Shown: piece by piece, positions 50,201-55,282 of the stretch
Position numbering within the stretch: position 1 is the first letter of the stretch
Layout of the letters: each line of letters starts with the position of its first letter
NCBI RefSeq assembly: GCF_016584665.1
Contig: NZ_BBJB01000004.1
Location: 1 to 55,282, forward strand
Reading direction: 5' to 3'
DNA length: 55,282 bases
From: Pseudanabaena sp. lw0831
Lineage (GTDB): Bacteria; Cyanobacteriota; Cyanobacteriia; Pseudanabaenales; Pseudanabaenaceae
Notes under the pieces: model-generated
Seen by the model: the letters and a program-made list of their open reading frames with translations, nothing else
Database searches by the model: none
What the model was told of the DNA's origin: nothing
Program-made: the position numbers and the translations under genes

Positions 50201-51330
50201 ATGCGATCGCCGCAAGGCAAGCATGGAAATATTTTGAGAATAACTCTAATCCGCAAACAGGACTGGTCAATGCGGTTAATGGCTATGCATGGACAACGCT
50301 TTGGGATCAAGGCAGTGCTTTACTCGGCTTACATGCTGCCCAGCAGCTTGGCATCATTTCGCCAGAAATTTTCCAGCAACGTCTCGACACTGTTCTGAAT
50401 ACCCTCGAAAAGTTGTCATTACCCAAGCATGGCTTACCAAACAAAGCCTATAGCACTGTCTCCGCCGCGATGTATCAGCTTGATAACACTCCTGATCCTA
50501 ATGGCATCAGTGGTTGGTCAGCTCTAGATACAGCCCGCTTCTTGGGAGCGCTACATGTTGTTCGGGTTCATCATCCCGCCTATCGCGATCGCATTAATAA
50601 CATCGTCAAGCGTTGGGAATTAGCCAAATTAGTCAAAGATGGTTTGCTCTATGGTGGACATCCTGACTCTAGCGATCGCTTGCAATATCTTCAAGAAGGG
50701 AGACTTGGCTATGAGCAATATGCTGCAAACTGCCTCAAACTTTGGGGAATAGAAGCTGTAAATGCCCTGAATAATCCACCGATAAAAACTGTAACAGTCG
50801 ATGGCATTAGCTTAGAAGTTGATCGCCGTGATCTCCAAAACTCAGGCGCAAGCAATCATCTCACCAATGATCCTTATGTACTATGGGGTTTAGAAATTGG
50901 CTGGAATGATATGGGTAAGCGTCAAGCAGAAACCCTCTATCAACTGCAAAAGCAACGCTATGAACGCACCAAAATTGTTACTTGTATCAATGAAGATTCA
51001 ATTAATCGACCGCCTTACTTTCTTTACTACAGCGCTTTTGTGAATGGACAACCTTGGCAAGCGATCGATAGTAGAGGTAATCCCCATCCCGAATTAAAAT
51101 TTGTCAGCACCAAGGCAGCCTTTGGTTGGAGTGTTCTTAAGAACGATGATTATGCAATTAAGCTCCGCGAAACTGTAATTTCTCTAGCTGACAAAGATCG
51201 CGGTTATCTATCAGGAAAGTTTGAAGATTCTAACTTAGGAGTGAATAACGTTATGGATGTCAATACTAATGCGATCGTTCTCGAAAGCATATTGTTCAAG
51301 GCAAGAGGCAGTGTTCCGCTTGTTATCTGA
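47278..51330 (+). CDS. Exported triple-domain DUF3131 protein
   Basis: The 1350-residue protein has a signal peptide or anchor (about 13-38: LVSGFIIGVMLAILCSQVQ) followed by three DUF3131 units (about 60-440, 485-870 and 970-1345) joined by Pro/Ala-rich linkers; the last linker repeats PEKLP. Units 1 and 3 keep all landmarks: TLWD, GWSALD, EGRLGYE-YA, NxN-ILE and the EDN(L/S)-PPYF block. Unit 2 is degenerate: TLWG for TLWD, GWSAADLGR, TAAINTPPFV for EDNLDAPPYF and STGVAFAMYAL for STKAAFGWHYL. It is probably a scaffold or enzyme for an extracellular polysaccharide, with the middle unit kept for binding. It starts inside the previous gene (22-base overlap), and a MITE-like element follows its stop. 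Confidence 0.87.
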   Translation: MGRNFSLSVYPRWVRLVSGFIIGVMLAILCSQVQIEMAIAQNQRNRDRAIPSSSGNVCAVLPAPLNSEEKEYARAAWQYFAKNYQPATGFVNATGGYPSATLWDIGNYLVALNTARWLDLISQKEFDEKFNKFLGSLGSLKLFDGALPNKVYNTANSAMVDYGNNPTPRGIGWSALDIGRILAAFHIIRTCHPKYGDWMKGILGNWKLAQSLLNDQLYGATIAPDGKTMLVQEGRLGYEEYAVRGYELWGFKADKAKSSQPFKFVDIYGIQIPVDLRDFQSTNANNYVVSESYILDGIEFGWDSELADYAGRVLEVQRRRYSNTGQLTAVTEDNLDAPPYFIYNTVYSNGVNFAAITDENKPIPQFRSISTKAAFGWHYLYPTNAYAKKIFDAVKGLRSEKDEGFYAGLYEASKIPNKSLTGNTNGLILEILYYKAKGNRPIVDRNDLKATPASTGSEATDNADAIAAAIPEPIAPVPAESTPCPKLSQPLSISERRYALAAWQYFRTNSQATGLINDRSDFKGVTLWGLGDYLAALRSARVLEIIPENEFDRYVRQLLGTVKQLPLVGGELPNRAYDPWSLQPVDYGGNPTDGTGWSAADLGRFLSALYGLKSCYPQYTDAVDRTLLDWSYLRVVRDRALVSGTVTKDNAGRSLARALPETRLGYSEYAARAFQLWGFDVDRSVVGTQYTKANIEGMEVPVQRNDAPKSKEPIYTVSEPFLLYGLEFGFDPQMRALAEPIFKAQAERYRRTKLFTAANTAAINTPPFVLHSTIVGNGQGWANLDDEGKSVKGDRLVSTGVAFAMYALFPDDPYSRELWQSVTDLYNPQLGFYEGFYESSGNRENNQTANTNSLILQAMLYRATNRQPLLRPTSNNSPWWQAIASDDMSRGLPTSKIPTAKLVTDGTNTFWDSLNAEVASIPKPPEKLPEKLPTQLPEKAPDIPAVVKQPDPVPVVVKPIEPPLKAQPIALSEADAIAARQAWKYFENNSNPQTGLVNAVNGYAWTTLWDQGSALLGLHAAQQLGIISPEIFQQRLDTVLNTLEKLSLPKHGLPNKAYSTVSAAMYQLDNTPDPNGISGWSALDTARFLGALHVVRVHHPAYRDRINNIVKRWELAKLVKDGLLYGGHPDSSDRLQYLQEGRLGYEQYAANCLKLWGIEAVNALNNPPIKTVTVDGISLEVDRRDLQNSGASNHLTNDPYVLWGLEIGWNDMGKRQAETLYQLQKQRYERTKIVTCINEDSINRPPYFLYYSAFVNGQPWQAIDSRGNPHPELKFVSTKAAFGWSVLKNDDYAIKLRETVISLADKDRGYLSGKFEDSNLGVNNVMDVNTNAIVLESILFKARGSVPLVI

Positions 51331-51338
51331 CACTTTTA

Positions 51339-51485
51339 GGACTTACGCAGAAATTGCTAAGACCCTCATCCCCCAACCCCTTCTCCCAGAACGGGAGAAG
51401 GGGAGTAAGAAAATTTTCTTGTTCCCCTCTCCCTTTTTGGGAGAGGGGCTAGGGGTGAGGGTCTTAGCAATTTCTGCGTAAGTCC
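51339..51485. mobile_element. MITE-like element, 147 bp, with long terminal inverted repeats and TA duplication
   Basis: GGACTTACGCAGAAATTGCT begins the left end and its exact complement closes the right end. Counting the flanking TTA/TAA the arms are 33 bases (51336-51368 and 51456-51488) without mismatch. The inner part continues as an imperfect palindrome (CCCCTTCTCCC / GGGAGAGGGGC). TA at 51337-51338 and 51486-51487 fits the target duplication of IS630/Tc1-like elements. There is no transposase inside. It lies 8 bases after the triple DUF3131 gene and could also act as its terminator. Confidence 0.85.
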
Positions 51486-51538
51486 TAACTTTATTAAAAA
51501 ATCCATACTATGTCTTTAACAAGATTCTGATAACAATC

Positions 51539-52720
51539 ATGACCAAATCATCAACAAGCCCTATATTGTCACGAAGTCAAAAGCAGCAATCTCAAAATAG
51601 ATTATTAAAGTCAGCAGTTTTATTTAGTCCGATTTTGAGTCCGATTTTAAGTCTGTTTTTATTTAGTGCAAGTACTTCACAAGCTAACCCTTCTGGTAAC
51701 TTGCCCCTCAAGAAACCATCTCAAGTATTGCCAAATAATAATAGTAATAATGATCAGGCGATCGCGACTAAACCTCCGATATTACTTGGCTTATATACCA
51801 CTGGTTATGCGGGTGAACAACAAATAATTGATCGCGAACTACGGCAAGTAGAAGAAGCGGCTGGCAAAAAACATGCGATCGCTGGCATCTTTATGGATAT
51901 TCAAGATGAAAATCCTAACTACAACATTGGGCATCGATTGGAACTCCTTCGAGAAAATGGTTATACCGCATTCATTAACCTCAAATCCACGTATAATGCA
52001 GCTGCGATCGCTAGAGGTGATTTAGATACAGACTTGCGAAGAGTTGCCAATGCTGTTGCCGATTGGACAAAAAAAGGCGATGGGCGGATGATGTTCATTG
52101 CTCCATTGCAAGAGATGAATATCAGTGGTGAGGCTTATAGCCTTGATCCTGCAAATTTCAAAATAGCCTATAAAAGATTTCAGCAAATCTTTGCAGAATC
52201 TGGAGTTCCTTCAAAATCTGTACTTTGGGTATTTGCTCCCAATGGGTTTAGTCGCGTTCGCAATCACGACTTCGAGAACTATTACCCAAGTGATGCTCAA
52301 GTCGATATCGTCGGTTTTAGTGGCTATAACTGGGGTTATTGCCCTAGTCCACTTAATCAAAGAAAACTCTGGGACAAACCTGAACTTGCCTATGAGCCTT
52401 ATATCAAGAGAATGGAGAAGCTTGCCCCGAACAAACCAATTTTTATTGCCCAAATGGCTTCTAGTAGCTACTACAGCCCTCAAAATTCCAACAACATAGC
52501 CAAAGACAATTGGTTGTATGACACTTACAAATATTTTGCTGCTTCTCAATCTGTACAAGCCATCATCTATTTCAATATCCAAAAAGAGTGTGATTGGGCT
52601 TTAAGCTCCCAAAGTCAAACCACAACTAGAAACTATAGGGAGAGCGTTGCTGACCAAACATATGGATACATCAAGCCTCAAAATATGCCTCAATTTTTTA
52701 AATCGTTGATCAAGTTTTAA
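51539..52720 (+). CDS. Exported GH26-like TIM-barrel protein
   Basis: The 393-residue protein has a signal peptide-like hydrophobic stretch (about 26-47: SAVLFSPILSPILSLFLFSA) and a low-complexity linker up to 75. The rest reads as a glycosidase barrel similar to family 26: LLGLYTTGYAGEQQIIDREL, IAGIFMDIQDENPN, MMFIAPLQEMNISGEAY with a candidate acid/base Glu192, VDIVGFSGYNWGYCP, and KPIFIAQMASSSYYS. In GH26 the last segment usually carries the nucleophile Glu; here Gln305 stands at that place, so hydrolysis may be lost. It probably acts on, trims or binds the polysaccharide made by the neighbouring GT2, or organises its exit. It is 56 bases before the GT2 gene. Confidence 0.6.
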   Translation: MTKSSTSPILSRSQKQQSQNRLLKSAVLFSPILSPILSLFLFSASTSQANPSGNLPLKKPSQVLPNNNSNNDQAIATKPPILLGLYTTGYAGEQQIIDRELRQVEEAAGKKHAIAGIFMDIQDENPNYNIGHRLELLRENGYTAFINLKSTYNAAAIARGDLDTDLRRVANAVADWTKKGDGRMMFIAPLQEMNISGEAYSLDPANFKIAYKRFQQIFAESGVPSKSVLWVFAPNGFSRVRNHDFENYYPSDAQVDIVGFSGYNWGYCPSPLNQRKLWDKPELAYEPYIKRMEKLAPNKPIFIAQMASSSYYSPQNSNNIAKDNWLYDTYKYFAASQSVQAIIYFNIQKECDWALSSQSQTTTRNYRESVADQTYGYIKPQNMPQFFKSLIKF

Positions 52721-52776
52721 TTCTCTCGATCTTCTTACATATCAACTCATCTTTGATGACTAAAGGCAGGTAGTTT

Positions 52777-54771
52777 ATGACTTCACCCACTACGATTCTT
52801 GAGAACGCTCCAAGCTTTATCGGCAATATGCGATCGCGCCTAAAGGATCGCACCTTATTATTTCGCTACCTTGCCGAAATCAATATTATTTTAGGAGCAT
52901 GGTATATATTCTGGCGGTTTAACCATTCCATAAATTTCAATGTGCTCTGGATATCGATTCCTTTAATTCTGGCAGAGCTTTATAGTTTTATCGGCGGCGC
53001 GATGTTCACTATTGGGCTATGGAGACCGCTCGAACGCGAAGTGCGATCGCTTGACCAATTACGTCCATCTTTAGCTGTAAATGATTTTCCCACTGTCGAT
53101 ATATTTATCACTTGCTACAACGAACCTGTAGAGATGGTCGAAGAAACAGCTAAAGCGGCTCTTAATATTGAGTATCCTGTTAATAAATTGCGCGTTTATA
53201 TCCTTGATGATGGTAAATCTGATGATATGCGAGCAATGTCACAAATGCTAGCGATCGAAGATTTGCGATCGCCCCAAAATCAAGCAGAAGCTGCTCGTAT
53301 TGAAAACGAGCGAGCTGAGCTAGAAACAAGGTTATATCAATTGCAAGAACTTCTTCCCAACACCAAAGAAGCTGATGATTTTTTGCAAAATGTAGCGGAA
53401 TCGCATCCTGCGGTCAAGTTTTTACTGACCCTTCGCGATGTCTTTGTAATTATGAATGGTAAGGCGACAACGGGCATTAGCGTAAGCGATCGGCTTCTAA
53501 TTGAGCAGAAACGTCTCGAAAAAGAGATTCAGCAAAAGGAGAGAGAATCAAGCGATCTCATTCGATGTCGCTACATTGGACGAACTAAGATCAAAGGTCA
53601 ACCCCACCATGCTAAAGCTGGCAATATTAACCATGCTATTTTTTCTGGAGAGACTCATGGTTCATTTATTCTTACCCTTGATGCCGATCACATTCCTAAG
53701 CCCCAATTTCTCAAGCGTGTCCTACCCTACTTTTATAGTTTCAATCAATGGACTGGTAAATATGAAGGTAATCGCATCGCTTTTGTCCAAACCCCACAAG
53801 ACTTCTACAATTTACCTGAAGGCGATCCTTACGGACATTCGGCACATTTATTTTATGGACCAATTCAGCAGGGCAAAGATGGCTTGAACTCAGCTTTTTA
53901 TACTGGGACTAATGCTATTCTGCGCCGAGAAGCTTTGCTGAATGTCGGCTTGCAATACTTTTCTGCCGCTTTAGAGCAAGATTCCGATCGCATTAACGAA
54001 TTCAATTTAATTGGTGGTATGTCCAGCAGTAGTATTACTGAAGATATGAATACAGCCATGCGTCTGCATAGCGCTGGCTGGCAATCGGTTTATCATAATG
54101 AGCTACTAGCTGAAGGGTTAGCTCCTGACGATCTAGTTTCGACGCTGAAGCAACGGCTGCGTTGGGCGCAAGGAACTATTCAAGTACTCCTACAAGAAAA
54201 TCCATTAACCAAGTCTGGACTATCTTTTTGGCAGCGCTTGCAATATTTCCAGACCATGTATAGCTACTTCTCTGGATTCTTCACTCTAATTTTTATTTGT
54301 TGTCCGATCATCTTTTTCTTTACAGATATCATTCCTGTCAGCGCTTATGGCGCAGACTTTGCGATTCATTTCTTTCCTGCTTTCGTGATCAATCGCCTAA
54401 CCTTCCTTGCCGCAACTTGGGGAATTCCTGCGGGAGAGCTATGGCGCTCTGAGCAATATGCGATCGCACTGTTCCCATTGTTTATCCAATCAGTTTGGAG
54501 TGTTTTTTCAGGAATACCACTGAGTTTTCAAGTCACTCCTAAACAAAGGCAATCAGGTAATTATCTTTACCTCGTTGTGCCACAATTAACAATTATTGCT
54601 CTCACTGTTGTGGGAATGACATGGAGCTTAATTCGCTTTATGATGGGCACATTGTCAGATCCTTGGGTTCACCTTCTCAATAGCAGTTGGGCAATATATA
54701 ATGTTTGTTTACTCAGTGTCGTTGTCAAAGCAGCTGTGTGGCAACCGAAAGAAGAATCTCCAAAAGTATAA
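52777..54771 (+). CDS. Cellulose-synthase-like processive GT2 glycosyltransferase
   Basis: The 664-residue protein has two membrane helices at the N-terminus (about 35-80) and four to six at the C-terminus (about 485-655). The D-D-D-QxxRW signature is complete: D144-D145-G in YILDDGKSDDM, LDADHIP with Asp302 and Asp304, TED with Glu422-Asp423, and Q459-R-L-R-W463. FYTGTNAILRREALL sits where cellulose synthases have FFCGT. It lacks a C-terminal PilZ domain, so direct c-di-GMP control is unlikely. About 110 charged, helical residues (about 165-275) are inserted between the first two motifs. It should polymerise a beta-linked glycan into or through the inner membrane, with the upstream DUF3131, GH26-like and barrel genes as partners. 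Confidence 0.9.
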   Translation: MTSPTTILENAPSFIGNMRSRLKDRTLLFRYLAEINIILGAWYIFWRFNHSINFNVLWISIPLILAELYSFIGGAMFTIGLWRPLEREVRSLDQLRPSLAVNDFPTVDIFITCYNEPVEMVEETAKAALNIEYPVNKLRVYILDDGKSDDMRAMSQMLAIEDLRSPQNQAEAARIENERAELETRLYQLQELLPNTKEADDFLQNVAESHPAVKFLLTLRDVFVIMNGKATTGISVSDRLLIEQKRLEKEIQQKERESSDLIRCRYIGRTKIKGQPHHAKAGNINHAIFSGETHGSFILTLDADHIPKPQFLKRVLPYFYSFNQWTGKYEGNRIAFVQTPQDFYNLPEGDPYGHSAHLFYGPIQQGKDGLNSAFYTGTNAILRREALLNVGLQYFSAALEQDSDRINEFNLIGGMSSSSITEDMNTAMRLHSAGWQSVYHNELLAEGLAPDDLVSTLKQRLRWAQGTIQVLLQENPLTKSGLSFWQRLQYFQTMYSYFSGFFTLIFICCPIIFFFTDIIPVSAYGADFAIHFFPAFVINRLTFLAATWGIPAGELWRSEQYAIALFPLFIQSVWSVFSGIPLSFQVTPKQRQSGNYLYLVVPQLTIIALTVVGMTWSLIRFMMGTLSDPWVHLLNSSWAIYNVCLLSVVVKAAVWQPKEESPKV

Positions 54772-54809
54772 ACAGTTTTCATGCAAATTGATTTAGTGAG
54801 GATTAAACA

Positions 54810-55127
54810 ATGAATGAATCGATCAGTGTATTTGAGCCAGAAGGTATTATCGATAGTGCTGGAGGCGGTCAAATTCGTCAAGATGTTAGCGATCGCCTTG
54901 AGGCTGGAGTTGAGTCAATTTTGCTTGACCTTACGAGTATTTCTTTTATGGATAGTTCTGGTCTAGGAGCAATGGTAGCAACGCTGCAACGAGTAAGAGC
55001 AAAAGGAGCTAAGTTATATCTTTGCTCTCTTAACGATCAGATCAAAATCATCTTGGAATTAACCAAAATGGATAAGGTTTTTGATATTTTGCCAGATCGC
55101 GCAGCATTTGATGCGTTGATCCTCTAA
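54810..55127 (+). CDS. STAS-domain anti-sigma-factor-antagonist-type regulator
   Basis: The 105-residue single-domain protein reads VFEPEGIIDSAGGGQIRQDV, then ILLDLTSISFMDSSGLGAMV with the phosphorylatable Ser49 at the start of SSGLG, and AKLYLCSLNDQIKIILELT, KVFDILPDRAAFDAL. This is the SpoIIAA/RsbV-type STAS fold of partner-switching systems, controlled by a kinase (RsbW-like) and a PP2C phosphatase, neither of which lies in the window. It has a GAGGA ribosome binding site 8 bases before the ATG and follows the GT2 gene by 38 bases, so it is probably co-transcribed with it and may regulate the glycan locus. That link is inferred from position. Confidence 0.88.
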   Translation: MNESISVFEPEGIIDSAGGGQIRQDVSDRLEAGVESILLDLTSISFMDSSGLGAMVATLQRVRAKGAKLYLCSLNDQIKIILELTKMDKVFDILPDRAAFDALIL

Positions 55128-55182
55128 GAACCCATTTAAGAATTACATAACACTTGAAATTTTGTTTAAAATTCTAGTTGTC

Positions 55183-55239
55183 TAGCCCCCTAAATCCCTC
55201 AATTCTGGGGGGCTTAAATCTAAGTCCCCCCCAATTCTG
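55183..55239. repeat. Degenerate copy of the MITE interior
   Basis: CTAAATCCCTCAATTCTGGG and the following CCCCCCAATTCTG match the inner palindrome of the element at 31485-31634 (C-run, AATTCTGGGGGG, C-run, AATTC). Terminal repeats like those of that element are not seen before the window ends, so it is a partial or different copy. Confidence 0.6.
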
Positions 55240-55282
55240 CTACCGTGTACACACAAGTCATAAAACCTAGCTAAGTCAACAA

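Noticed and set aside
51257-51481. A 74-codon frame running through the second MITE
   Set aside because: Its first part is the end of the triple DUF3131 gene in another frame and the rest is the palindromic element; no coding signal.
1-55282. tRNA or rRNA genes
   Set aside because: The gaps between genes were read for cloverleaf-like arms and conserved T-loop sequence, and none was convincing; a covariance search was not possible.

Overview
The window looks like a chromosomal piece of a cyanobacterium. The HIP1 palindrome GCGATCGC and its core CGATCG occur throughout, inside genes and between them. Several genes are of cyanobacterial type: an MgdA-like glycolipid glucosyltransferase, a DUF2862 protein, an ArsA/Get3 ATPase next to an HU-like protein, and DUF3131 proteins. 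Species cannot be fixed from the sequence; a Pseudanabaena-like organism is only a guess.

Layout. (1) 1-3000 is a decayed accessory zone. It holds a MazEF-type pair whose toxin frame lacks an ordinary start codon, a YefM/YoeB pair whose toxin carries an in-frame stop, a second intact-looking MazEF-type pair, a toxin remnant and the tail of an IS66 transposase. Arrays of HIP1 cores spaced 25-30 bp separate them. (2) 3122-23300 is one plus-strand biosynthetic cluster. A hybrid NRPS-PKS protein ends in an aminotransferase domain (partial C-A-T-KS-AT-ACP-AMT). It is followed by a GT8 glycosyltransferase, an Fe/2-oxoglutarate-type cupin protein, a methyltransferase and an anchored esterase with an FN3-like tail, then two NRPS proteins (C-A-T and docking-C-A-T-TE). 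Read collinearly it should make a short peptide containing an unusual beta,gamma-diamino acid. The last module has three altered catalytic motifs. (3) 23341-43273 is mostly housekeeping: sppA, an mgdA-like gene, a FAD oxidoreductase, a large hybrid histidine kinase, dnaX, a ketoacyl synthase, a Uma2 protein, an Ig-like/beta-propeller protein, an ArsA-HU pair, panB, an AlkD-like protein, a nucleotidyltransferase-like protein and an ABC1/UbiB kinase. (4) 43620-55127 holds two small proteins and then a plus-strand envelope/exopolysaccharide locus: an outer-membrane barrel candidate, a single-domain and a triple-domain DUF3131 protein, a GH26-like exported protein, a cellulose-synthase-like GT2 and a STAS regulator.

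Structural DNA. Long, nearly perfect hairpins with 3-base GAA/TTC loops lie between genes, two of them between divergent genes where a terminator makes no sense. Two MITE-like elements with clean terminal inverted repeats lie directly downstream of dnaX and of the triple DUF3131 gene. No tRNA, rRNA or CRISPR array was recognised. All names rest on motif reading without database searches.
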